Shown: positions 47,235 to 59,482 of the stretch, in pieces | How positions within the stretch are numbered: position 1 is the first letter of the stretch | How the letters are laid out: each line of letters opens with the position of its first letter | Translations under genes and position numbers: made by a program | Notes under the pieces: generated by a model | The model's database searches: none | What the model saw: the letters and a program-made list of their open reading frames with translations, nothing else | What the model was told of the DNA's origin: nothing | Assembly: GCA_036971615.1 (NCBI GenBank) | Contig: JAYKKR010000001.1 | Location: forward strand, 930,001-994,000 | From: Amyloporia xantha | Taxonomy: Eukaryota > Basidiomycota > Agaricomycetes > Polyporales > Adustoporiaceae | DNA: 64,000 nucleotides | Reading direction: 5' to 3'

Positions 47235-49661
47235 ATGATGTCCTCGCCTAACGGAAAGATGGTCGTGGACAAGGAACGGTCGCCAGATAGAAGGTCCAAA
47301 TCGTAAGTGTATCCCGGCTGCAGTCATCCGCCTTGCAACGTTAACCCGGGATGTGTGTAGTTCCCGCAACCACTCAACTGAGACTCATCGTACTCGACGT
47401 TCCCACCGTTCGCGCTCAAGGGAAAGGGATAGACGAGAGAGGCGTCGGGATCGTGATGTCGTGCATGATGACCGACGTCGCAGTCGCGATAGGGGTGACA
47501 GAGATCGCTCCCGTGAGAAGTACAGAGAGCGCGACAAGGACTACGACAGGGACAGGGAACGCGACCGGGAACGCCGTAGAGAGCGCGACGGGGATCGTCA
47601 CCGCTCTGACCGAGACAGAGCCGAGAGCCACCACAGTCACCACAGTCATCGCGACCGCGACCGCGAAGAAAGAGACGCTAGGGACCGGCGTCGCAAGCGT
47701 GGAGATGAGTTGGACGAAGGTGTTGATGTTCGTGAGGTAGACGAACGTTCAAAGAGGAAGAGGCATGATGATGGTCCAGAGGAGTCTTCTCTCCCTGCAC
47801 CACCCCCGTCGGCGGGGTTACCTCCCCCTCCCCCTCCGTTGGCAGACAGTCCTCGTCGTCGCAGAGATCGTTCACGTGAACCCGATCGCAGGTACGGTGA
47901 TAGAGCTCGAGCTCGGGATCCTCGCGACGAATTCGACGACCTGCCCCCCTATCGACGGGATAGGCCCATCGAACCTCGGCGAAGCCGTGGGCCGTCTATT
48001 CCCGTAGACGATCTCCCCATTGCCAAGCCACAAGAACCTCCTATTAGGTCGGTACTATCTTTCCATCTTTTCTTGCTGCCACTGAGCTATCATCCAGGCG
48101 ACCTTCTCCTTCATATGAGCCTCCGCTGGATGATCCGATGAATCCCGACGAACCGAAGGAAGACGACTCAGAAGCTCGGTCTGTGTTTGTCTCTCAGCTT
48201 GCAGCACGACTTACTGCCCGTGACTTGGGTTACTTCTTCGAAGACAAACTCGGTGAGGGCAGCGTCATGGATTCAAGAATTGTCACCGATAGGATCTCTA
48301 GACGTTCCAAAGGGTGAGTCAATATGTTATAATATTTACTTTCTCATCGTGATTGACGCGTATTGCAAGGATTGGTTATGTTGAGTTCCGCACGGTTGAA
48401 CTTGTTGACAGAGCTATTTCGCTTAGCGGCACAGTTGTGATGGGCCTTCCCATCCAGATTCAGCATACCGAAGCCGAGCGCAATAGGCTTCATCCTGGCG
48501 ACGGGTGAGGGAGCAGTCTATGTCCGAGAATCAGAGCCACTCACACGTTTTTCAGCAATCTCAATCTCCCACCTGGCGTTAGTGCTCCTCATGGTGGCAT
48601 GCAGTGAGTACTGATCACTCCATGTCTTCAGTTGTCTAAATGCGCATAAACAAGGTTATACGTTGGCTCTCTGCATTTCAACCTCACCGAATCAGATATC
48701 AAGCAGGTTTTCGAACCCTTTGGCGAACTTGAGTTTGTCGATCTTCACAGGGACCCCATGACCGGACGTAGCAAAGGCTATGCTTTCGTGCAGTACGTGT
48801 TTTGATCTCTTAGTTTGAACACTCCTTGTCATATTGTGATCAATTTGTCCCAAAGATATAAGCGGGCAGAAGACGCTAGGATGGCCCTTGAGCAAATGGA
48901 AGGCTTTGAGCTAGCTGGTCGCACAGTGAGTCTGACTACTACAGTGATTTCAACTGTTAACGAGCATTTTGCTAGCTGCGAGTCAACACCGTGCATGAAA
49001 AAGGAACCACGAAATATACACAGCAAGACTCACTAGATGAAGCTGGCGGTACGCATCCTCCGGCTGATATCATGTGGCATTGCTGACTTTGTCACCTACT
49101 AGGTGGTAACTTGAATGCAGCTTCTCGACAGGCGCTGATGCAGAAATTAGCCAGAATTGATCAGCCTCCAGTTAGAGCTCAACCAATGTGAGTTGGTTGG
49201 TTGATTTGCTATATTGACACTAATCTTCGGCCAATGCAGCATGAAGCCAAATATTCCCCAGTCCATGCAGTCGAGATCGGTTCTGCTCAAGAACATGTTC
49301 AATCCTGAGGAGTGAGATACACATCGTGCGATCACAGAGCGCATTTTATTGACTCTTGATTTCAAAGTGAAACTGAACGTGACTGGGACAAGGAACTTGC
49401 AGACGACGTCAAGAGCGAATGTGAAACCAAATATGGCGCCGTTGAGTTCATCAAGGTCGAGAAGGAATCCCAGGTCTGTCGTCCACCTGACATTTTCGCT
49501 TCTCAGCGTTAATGATAACATCCCAGGGCGAGATCTACGTCAAATTTGATTCCATTGAGTCGGCAAAAAATGCTATACAAGGTTTGAACGGTCGTTGGTT
49601 TGGTGGCAACCAAGTTTCAGCCGCTTTCATATCGGACGCTATTATGCAAGCACATCAATGA
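47235..49661 (+). CDS. RBM39/CC1-like splicing factor with three RRMs
   Basis: Starts MMSSPNGKMVVDKERSPDRR. An RS/RD/RE-rich N-terminus (~200 residues) with a Pro tract precedes RRM1 (SVFVSQLAARLTARDLGYFF; RSKGIGYVEF), RRM2 (QLYVGSLHFNLTESDIKQVF; RSKGYAFVQY) and a C-terminal UHM-type RRM (SVLLKNMFNPEESETERDW; SQGEIYVKFDSIESAKNAI; WFGGNQVSAAFI). This order defines the CC1-like family (human RBM39, fission yeast Rsd1), nuclear splicing and transcription coregulators. About ten exons. The second frame through the RS region (47351-47740) is an artefact of the repetitive codons. Confidence 0.95.
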
Positions 49662-50637
49662 TCAACGCTGCAAGAAAGACACGCTTCGAAGGTTATAGTG
49701 TGGTTGTCCCTTGCTGAATCTTCTATCTGTGACAGGAAACATATGTAATTTCCGATGTTTTGAAACTCAGCCTCGTCGTTTTTCTCAAAATATGCCATGT
49801 TATGCAGATTCTATGATGTCAGTTTCCGGGCGCTTTCCGGACGTACTGGAGGAATACGCATAGGCAGGTCTATAACTGATGTTCCTATGAATAATTCCTG
49901 TTTGTTGCGGCTCTCAACCGAATTCTTTTCTTTGTGCTAGAGGATAATCGCAAATAAATGATCTTTCGGATCAATTGTTTTACAGATGATACTTGATCCC
50001 ATCTTTTCGTATGAGTAGGTGCACTTTCGGACAGGAGGGGCTCGAAGTAGGCCTTCTGAATCTCGCCATACAACGCTTCGCAGCCAGGTGACGTTTATAA
50101 CCGCACTTCAACGTTCTCCTCAGTAACTTTGGAGTTAGGAAGCGTGAATGATCTCTCATTGCAGCGACAATGTACTCAACATAGGTCGATCTCATCATAC
50201 ACATGACACATACAACGTTGCAGGTCATCGATCGTGAAATGCACGGTCAACCCCCGTTCATGCCTTCCTACCCTGCAGAATCGTCCGGTATCTCTGATGG
50301 CAGCTTATATCTGACTGCGAGTGAGACAGGGAACGAAAGATATCATAGCAATCCAAAGACCATATCGGCGTGTGTATTATGCGCCGTAGCTATTCAGCAA
50401 CACCTACAGTGGGTATAAAGATACTCATTGTCATCACCACGCTAACCCAACCCCTCTTGAAACTAGAGAAGAGTGGGACAATCGCCTCTGACGTTATACA
50501 ACATGGTCCCAAGAGACGCAGGTTGTGCATATGAGTTGGCCGAACGGAAATACGAGTACAATTCGTAGACTTTCATTGTAAATACGACAGACAGTTCCCC
50601 AGGAATTTAAAATGACCGATGAACTCAAGGATCCGGA
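49662..50637. other. Convergent intergenic region
   Basis: Nearly 1 kb between the splicing factor and esterase ends. Minus-strand frames around 49885-50228 include a short coding-like piece (YGEIQKAYFEPLLSES) but no start, splice sites or family; possibly a relic. Confidence 0.4.
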
Positions 50638-51939
50638 TCATATCTTCGCAGTACCGAATGCTTTAGCTAACGCTTTCGCACCGTCGGACACGAGTTTCCG
50701 CCCGATCGTTAGAACACTATGAAGTGGTGGTCAGCAACTAGTCTGAATTGAGGTGCAGATGGGTCTCACCCTGAATAAATGATTCACAGCGAAGATCGGC
50801 ATTAGTAAGATGAAGGGTTAGTAAACAAGTTTTGCTGGCCTACCATCCATGGCCATGATTGGATGGGGAGCACCCTTGTAGACTTCGACATCCACCTCGA
50901 CCCCAGCACTCCTTAGCTTCTCAGCATACGCAATACCTTCGTCTCTCAGGATATCCAGTTCGCCGACAGCGATCCAGGCTCGAGGAGCCTTCTTGAATGT
51001 TTCGTCGGGTGCAAAAATAGGTGAACTTTCCCAAGCAAGTCGGTCCTTCTCGTTTGGCAAGTAGTAGTCGCGGAACCACAGCATCCTTCCGGGAGAAAGT
51101 GCGACCGTGTTCTTGTTCTCCGCCCAAGACTTGTACGGTACACCAGATGTACTCGCAGTGTTATCCACGACCGGAACGACCAGAAGCTGGAAGGTGAGAG
51201 GAATCGGAGGTTCCATGAGCGCCGCCTTATGCGTAAGGACTGCAGCCAGGTTGCCACCGCTATCGAACGTGTTGAACTTAAACCAGGGGCAAGTCGACTG
51301 ATAGGGAACATACCTAGAAGAGCCACCGACGGCAATTTTCGCAGTGTTGACGTTCAGCTGAGCTTGACCATGGTGATAAACCCAGAGAAGAGACTCCACG
51401 GCGTCATCTACTGCGGCTGGATAAGGGTTCTCCGGTGCAAGTCGATAATCCACCGCTAACACTACGCAGTTTGCGCCTACAGTGAGATAATCAATATGAT
51501 GTTCGTTACTACAAGACCACGATAACGATACTGCTTACCTTTGCACAGGACGGTGCAGAAAGAGTTCTCAGTATTAATGTTGCCGAGAGTCCATCCGCCT
51601 AAGGTCGTATAAGCATTACAGAGGAAGCAGTACTTTTGTGCTCTTGCCTCCGTGGAAGAACAGCAATACCGGCCAGCCTCCCTCGGGCACAGCACCCTCT
51701 GGCGTAAATGCTCGCATATTGCATTCGCTCAAGGATAATTCCTTAATATCCCCTACTTTCAAGGGCTCGGCACCACCAGCGACAGGTGGACCCTGACGGA
51801 TAGCAGAGTCCCAAGGTAGTAGATGCGTTGGAATCTTTTCCGCATTATTAGCCATATGAAATGCGGCATATTCAGCATCTAGCCTGTCTGCTATGTCAGG
51901 GTGAATGGGCTGGTGAATCTGTCGTTCGGTTTGAGCCAT
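50638..51939 (-). CDS. Alpha/beta hydrolase, hormone-sensitive-lipase-family esterase
   Basis: Starts MAQTERQIHQPIHPDIADRL. The oxyanion motif HGGGW is split by an intron: FFHG-G joins GGWTLGNINTENSFCTVLCK. Then NCVVLAVDYRLAPENPYPAA, AVDDAVESLLWVYHHG, the nucleophile block VGGSSSGGNLAAVLTHKAAL, LLVVPVVDNTAS, the acid region AWIAVGELDILRDEG and the catalytic His in YKGAPHPIMAMDG. The last exon gives VLTIGRKLVSDGAKALAKAF. A typical HSL-type carboxylesterase, about 330 residues, probably cytosolic; substrate unknown. The HGGG intron (51599-51647) has a GC donor. The final splice needs a one-base exon at 50770 or an indel to stay in frame. ATG at 51999 is an alternative start. Confidence 0.92.
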
Positions 51940-52263
51940 GGCAGAAATCTGAGAGCGATCGAGTCGTGGGTACAGGAATGCTGAGCTTATCTGACGCAAG
52001 AGGCGAAGTAATGTGCTATCAGAGACAAAGATACGGGATGGGCATATGTTCTATCCCCTCGGAATTCCTTATATATACGGCTCACCTGGTGGTAAACTTG
52101 CAGCACTTCCGCACATCCAGGCCGCGGACAGGCAAAGGATGCCGGGTCACGTGGTAGCTTAGTGGGGATCATTATCGTCAATATCGATAGCGCGCACCGA
52201 CCCTGGAAGTCCCAGTTCAATCCAGACGACTGTGTTGATCCCGACACGCCACAAGACTGCACG
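51940..52263. promoter_or_regulatory. Divergent promoter of esterase and D-serine dehydratase-like genes
   Basis: 324 bases between outward-facing starts. A tatatataagg element reads on the minus strand at 52077-52067, about 130 bases before the esterase ATG. Confidence 0.5.
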
Positions 52264-53795
52264 ATGTCGTCCTTGACTGTTCAGACTAAAACGCCTTTCC
52301 ACATCAGTGCCAAGCCAGAGAAGCAGGAATTGGTCGACGAATACAAGGGCAAGTTGCTAACCGCTCTCAGGACGCCTGCAGTAATCATAGATCGAGCTCT
52401 CTTCGCAAAGAACTGCGCACAGATGCACGAGAATGCCAAACATTGGGGAGCAAGTTTTAGAGCTCATGTGAAGTCGCACAAGGTGAGATGTTTGATTCGA
52501 AGATATCGTGTCCATCCTGAGCAGAGCACAACAGACATCGGAAGGCACGAGACTACAGCTTATTTCGACTGCGGACTCGACCCATGCGATTGTCGTCTCG
52601 ACTGTAATGGAGGCATGTGAGGTGATCAGAGACGGATTGGTCGCCGACGGAACAGTCAAGGATGTACGTACCGAGCTGTCGAGTTATGTCAAAGTTTAAC
52701 CGCCGTGCACAGATCTTGTACGGTCTTCCTGTGGCTTTGAACAAAGTGCAAGATCTGTCCTCTTTGTGGGAGGAAATAGCGGCGTTCGATGCACACCTTC
52801 GCATCCTGATAGATCATCCAGAGCAGATCAAGTTTCTGGAAGCCTTCGAGAGAAACAGGCCAAATCCTCGGAGATGGTCAGTGTTCGTGAAGGTCGACTG
52901 TGGACAGAAGTGCGCGCTGTTCTACTTCCGGCGACCGAGCGACAAATAACATTGCAGTATACAGACGAGCAGGGCTAGAGCCAACATCGCCCCTGTTCGA
53001 AACCCTCCTGATGGCCCTTTTCTCTTCCCCGTGCATCTCGGTGTATGGGTTTTACAGTCATGGAGGACACTCGTACGGATCGCAATCGATGCCAGAAGCA
53101 GCAGGGTACCTGTCACGAGAGATCGAAGCCGTGAACACGGCCGCAGGGCTTGCGCTGTCCATTCTGGCAGGCACGCCCAATGTTGCACCACGGGCCGAGC
53201 CCTTCGTGCTTGCCATTGGGTCAACTCCTACAGCACACGCTGCTACTGCGGAAACGCGAGCACAACTTGAATCTCACCTTAACGGAAGGCTTGAATTACA
53301 CGCAGGTGAATGACCATCATCCATACTCCTAACAGTCTGTATTATAACGCGCGAAATCAAGGGAATTACCCCCTCCTTGATTTGCAACAGTTGCATACTG
53401 GATTGGTCGATACGCGCCGTGTGGCGCAAAGGGTCCTGGCAACGGTCGTCTCGTACTATCCAGGTCGCGGCGAAGGCGGCGCGGACGAAGCATTGTGCGA
53501 TGCAGGAGCTATTGCCATGAGCAAGGACACAGGACCCATAGAGGGTTTCGGAGAAGTCGTTGGAAGGCCATGGAGACTTAGTCGGATCTCCCAAGAACAT
53601 GGCGTACTGACGCAACTGAGGCCTGCCAGCACAGATCTTTATGACAAGCTTCAAATCGGAGAGATCATCCAGATCGTCGGACAGCATGCATGCTTAATTC
53701 TAGCGGCATACCCTTGGTATTATGTTGTTGATTCCGACATGCCAAGTAAAGGAGAAACGGTGGAGGACGTCTGGGTGCCGTGGAAGGGGTGGTAA
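52264..53795 (+). CDS. D-serine dehydratase-like PLP/zinc enzyme (DSD1 family)
   Basis: Starts MSSLTVQTKTPFHISAKPEK. LRTPAVIIDRALFAKNCAQM begins the alanine-racemase-type barrel; AHVKSHK joins TSEGTRLQL, with the PLP-binding lysine in HVKSHK. Then ILYGLPVALNKVQDL, WSVFVKVDCGQK, VYGFYSHGGHSYGSQSMPEA, AIGSTPTAHAA, ELHAGNYPLLDLQQL, and near the end IIQIVGQHACLILAAYPWYY, where His and Cys match the zinc ligands of eukaryotic D-serine dehydratase. The reaction expected is D-serine (or D-threonine) to pyruvate (or 2-oxobutyrate) plus ammonia; some relatives are D-threonine aldolases. About six exons, 53793-53795 is the stop. Divergent from the esterase. Confidence 0.92.
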
Positions 53796-54113
53796 ATGGC
53801 TGGTAGATTCGTAGTAATACCTTGACTGAAATGGACGCGTGTACTGTACGAAAGACAACTAAAAAGAGCGAGATTTGTAGCTTCCAGACGAAAGCAGCGT
53901 TACGAAGAGAAAGACGGTTGTAGGACATCACTGAGAAAGAGTGCAAAGGCAACCGCAACAGTCGGCCGTCGCAAAAGTGACGCGCAAAGTCACGTGCATG
54001 AGCGCCCGCCCAAGCGGCCCAACAACTGACATTGGCAAGGACATCATCAACTCCAGGCTCCATTCGGCCACCGTACGCTCACTTGACTTCCTCTTCTGAC
54101 GATACAAATCACT
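53796..54113. promoter_or_regulatory. Region upstream of Rab4 gene
   Basis: 318 bases; presumed promoter. Contains a cacgtg... -like site gtcacgtgcatg near 53991-54000. Nothing else seen. Confidence 0.4.
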
Positions 54114-55210
<1,097 letters not shown>

Positions 55211-56673
55211 TATTCACGACCTAGAACGGACTTGCGATGATCTCTCATGCCCCTTGCTCTTGATTTGTGAGTAGGTTTGACCCTTGAATTGAAGGAGCCA
55301 CATTGACGACCAGAAGATGACGGTTTAGGATACCACCCGGCTAATCCCTCGACACTGCTCCTGGATTCGTCCGCTCTTGTTCCACCTTGTCAGCTGCTTC
55401 TTATACCTCAGTAACGCCGTGCCGCCTTGTTGCGCGGTACTTTTGCAACGATATTGCCCGTACACCGTTCGCTCGCGTAGACACTACCCATACATTCCAT
55501 CGCTAAGTTTATTTTTCTCTAATCTCTACAATGTACTGCCTCATCTGTATGGTACTAGTCAATGGACATCGGAATTTTCTTTTTCTCTCTTCAGTGTTGC
55601 GAAATTTCGCTACCTCGTTGGTTCAATAGCTAGTGCTTACCAGTGCACACATGGCTCAAGCGTTTCAGTCCTCCATTTCGATTTCGGCGTCGATCCTCAA
55701 TAAGCTTGTAGGGGATGATTCACCCACGTGAATAAGTACGATGCTAATGGTGAGGAGCTGGAAGATTCGAACAGCGTCTGAAAGCGAGGGAATGCAGGCA
55801 ATTCGGAGCATGCGCCAGCTGTGAAATAGACACGGAACGACATCATAGACGACGCAATCGACAGTATTTATAACAGTCGGATTTCGAAGGATATCATCGC
55901 GAAGTCGACTCACCGCACTCTCACGGGTGAAATCCGGCTTGCCAAGACCTGCGGCACGTTCTCGCAGTAGTTGAGCGTATGAACAGCTCTAGAATTGCAA
56001 GAAGGTTGCAATCCACGACCCTGCCACGTACAGAATCATCACTGAGGAACACAATTCGTCAGAGCGGTAGGTGCATGCTTGTGAACATCAGCTCAGTGAC
56101 AGGGACGAGAGGTAGTGGTTGTGCAGAAAGGAGAGACGCTGAGAAAGGGCCGAGACGGTGGCTCAAGGAATGACGAAATGAAATACCACGTGGGGAATAA
56201 TGCGCAGGTCTGTAGGCTGATAAGTTTCGGCACGAATTCGCCATTGCCCAACCTATCTACCTCTACCACTCCAATTAATCTCGTCATGTTCTGCTTTTCT
56301 TTACCCCTCGTGTACCGCCTCTAGTTCATGGCTTTTCCTTGGGTCAACGAGAGAAGGCAAACATCCAGTGTCTCCATAGGTGAGTACATCGTGCACGCTC
56401 GTCGAGCGCCATCCCCTCGCCGCGTTTTGCCTCGTGTTGCCTGGTTCCATCTCGCCCAAGAGCTCGCAGTGCTCGAGACGACGACCTACCGTGAGCTGTG
56501 ATTATTTATCGCTTCCCAGCTTTCGCCTTGACCCTTCGCTTCCATGGATGATGCCACAGGAAACGTTGGTCTTGACTCTTGAAGCTTGAGCAGTGGCGAG
56601 CCTTGCTTTTTCTGTCCAAATCGTCTCATTTATCCCTGACCCTGTTCGTTAAATTCTTGTGTCTGTTCCCGTA
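55211..56673. other. Gene-poor region with one coding-like minus-strand segment
   Basis: 1.46 kb. On the minus strand near 55980-55860 the translation YAQLLRERAAGLGKPDFTRE followed by SAVSRLRDDILRNPTVI looks coding-like, but no start, full splice set or family could be found. The right part should contain the promoter and first exon(s) of the mucin-like gene. Confidence 0.4.
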
Positions 56674-58960
56674 GGCTCATCACCGTCTGGTAATACCGTC
56701 TCTGCAACGGCATCTCTGACTCCTGCAAAAACTGTTACGACTACCGTTATCGACACGAGCACTCACACGGCCACAACAGACGTTTCTCACACGGAGACAG
56801 GCACAACAGCCTCCAATATTAGCTTACGCTCTATGTCCTCGTCTGCCGCTGACACTGAATCATCTGTCCATACACCATCCGCTGCGCAAACGTCGAGCCC
56901 GTCCCCGTCTCCGGCTTCCTCGGATCCCCCAACGTCCTCGGTGGAGCATTCCTCTGCTCAGTCCTCTGTGGCAAGCAACACTGCGTGAGTCAAGTGCACG
57001 CATGTTCTTCTCGCGCCGAATTAGATAACGAATTTTTCTGCCGGTCATAGCACCGTAGCTTCATCTGCATCGCATCCAACGTCAACAGAAGGTGGTAGTT
57101 CAACAGCAGCAGTCATGTCCTCGGCCGCTGATACCGCGTCGGCCTCGTCCCATGCATCTTCCCAACCGGATTTAGCAAACTCAAGCACTTCTCCATCATC
57201 CAGTCCGACGCCGACCGCCTCGTCTTCAGACACGCACTCCTCCTCGCCGCCTTCCTCGCCGCCGTCTTCGTCGGAGCACTCTTCGACTAAGTCTTCTTCT
57301 CCTCCACCGTCCACCACACCTTCTGCGACACCATCGTCTACCGAACACTCCTCCACCCCGACCCCGACCTCGACCCCTTCTCCTTCACCAACTCCCTCTT
57401 CAACTCCATCCCCGACACCATCCCCCACGCCGTCTTCTCAGAGTTCTCCGGATTCGTCTTCTTCCCTGTCGAACCAGGACCTGAACACAACTTCGTCGTC
57501 TCCGGCACAGTCGCCCTCTTCTCCCTCGCCCTCGCCCCCAGCCTCGTCAAGTAATTCGCCGACGCCCTCCGCTTCGTCAACTGCGGGCACGCCATCTAAT
57601 ATTGCTTCACCAGGCAGCAGTCACAATGGCAGCTCTGCGTCGGCGACTTCGAGCGAGCCTACTGCAACGTACGTCGAAAACATGCATCGATCGGTTAGAT
57701 CTGCACTGACGTGAATCCGTGTCTATTCAGCACTACCTTCAAATCGACTGTATATGTGACCACGACAAATAGTGAAGGTCAGACGGTGAAGTCAGCCCCG
57801 CCGCTTATCACGGAAACGTCAATGGTTAGTGGGAGCAACGGTCCAAGTTATGTCACGATTGTCGTGGCAAATCCAACACCGCTGAGCGGCGACGGGAGCT
57901 CTGATCTCTCTACCTCGCAGTAAGTCTAAGAAATTCATTTGTCACCGCTTAGCTTGTCTTGCAATCGCTTACGAATATCCTCGCTCGATCTTACAGGTTT
58001 TTCCGCAATAAGGGTGCAGTGGCTGGTGTCTTCCTCATCGTTGGTCTGGCTGCTGCCTCGATTTTGCTCTTTCTGTTCTTCTTCATCCGGCGTCGGCGCC
58101 GTACTCGCAGGATGGAGCACGATGCGGCCGTTGCGACCACATTGGCAGCGGCTGGGTTCAACCGCACCTATGTAGATGGCGATGACTATGACGGCGAGCC
58201 GAGCATGAGGCAAAGGCGCGCATCAAGCTTGTCTGGTAACCCCTTCCGCGATACTGTAAGCTCTTTGCCCAGCGCTAATGGTGGCCGCCCGCCATCTGGT
58301 TACATGGACGACCCTGCCGCGGGCCCGGAAGCTGGGCATGAGCGCGATTTTGACCCGTACGCGGCATTCGGGACGGTCCATCCCCCTCCGCCGGCAACAC
58401 TCGGGACTTCGAGGAAGGATGGATACGCTCCAGCGCGGACGAGCAGCCCGCCACCCGCGGCAGCGTTCGTGGGGCATCCGGGCCATGGCCACAGCTACAG
58501 CACACGGAGTGAGAGCACTAGTTCAGCCGGGTTTGGGCACATGGCACGGGAGAGCGCGAGTAGCCATGATCTCCTTTTGGGTGGGATGGGGCGAGGCGGC
58601 AGCGAGTCCACGACCCCTGCGATGCCTTCCCTTGCGCTGAATTCTAGTAGCGGCGACATCTTCAGTGTCCCTCCGAGGAATCCGCAGAGATTGTTGAGGA
58701 CGGCACAGACGCCAAGTCGCGAGGACGGCGGCGAGCTATCTCCAGGGATAAGAGATTCGACGACGTCGTCTGTATATTCGATGGCGATGGAGAGTCCAGG
58801 GGCGGAGGATCTCTCGGCGCCGAGACCTGCTTTGGAGGTGAGTGTGGGCGTTCGTGTGTCGATCACTGGCGGGTACTGACTGCTGAGGTAGGTTCGGAAT
58901 CTCCCCGATGGAGTTGACCTCGGGGGCGATTTATCAAGGGAGAACTCCCGTCGAGAGTGA
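56674..58960 (+). CDS. Mucin-like Ser/Thr-rich single-pass membrane protein (5' end not fixed)
   Basis: The extracellular part, from GSSPSGNTVSATASLTP on, is about 330 residues of Ser/Thr/Pro, with long SPSPTP- and SSSPP-type runs, expected to be heavily O-mannosylated. A more ordered juxtamembrane piece follows (TTFKSTVYVTTTNSEGQTVK). One membrane helix, GAVAGVFLIVGLAAASILLF, is followed by RRRRRTRR as a stop-transfer signal. The cytoplasmic tail (~290 residues) is disordered and ends VRNLPDGVDLGGDLSRENSR. The layout resembles fungal cell-surface sensors such as Msb2 or WSC proteins, without a recognised sensor domain. The first coding exon with a signal peptide must lie upstream of 56674; I could not place it. 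Confidence 0.75.
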
Positions 58961-59482
58961 GGCCCTCTTGCTTAGAAAATGACCACTTTTGTATATGCTT
59001 GGACATTCCAGTCTGATGCTCGTCGTGCCCTCGCTTTCATTGCATTTGTTTGTTGATGACAGTGCCTGTCGTCGAACGCTACACACGTACATGCCCTTTC
59101 ACGATCTGCGGACTCTAGATTGACGCGTAGTTGGTAGTACAGCTCCGGACATTATATGTTGCATGTGCTTTAACGTATTCGAATGTTCTCTCCATTGGGT
59201 TGGATGACATGTGCTTATCATAACTTTGGCCTCCCGATGGTTCGAACGCGACTGGAACACGTAGACCTGTGCACGGTGTAGAACGTGGATCATTCAGCGC
59301 CCTAAGCTGACTCGAAGGTGCTGCGCCTCGGAATTGTCTTGCCCTGGATTCAGTTGAAAGCGCGACCGACGTACGTTTATATCACTGGTCGTTGTAGTTA
59401 GTGCGCTCGAATCTCTCCTGGCCTGCTACCACCACGACGGTGTCGACCGTTGAACAGCAAGGTCAGCCGCGAAACCGACGAA
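58961..59482. other. Intergenic region
   Basis: 522 bases between the mucin-like gene and the next membrane protein gene; nothing recognised. Confidence 0.5.

Noticed and set aside
47351..47740. Thr/Val/Ala-rich plus-strand frame
   Set aside because: Shifted reading of the RS/RD/RE repeat codons of the RBM39-like gene.
59221..59290. Possible tRNA B-box (ggttcgaacgcg)
   Set aside because: No matching A-box, no foldable cloverleaf seen around it.
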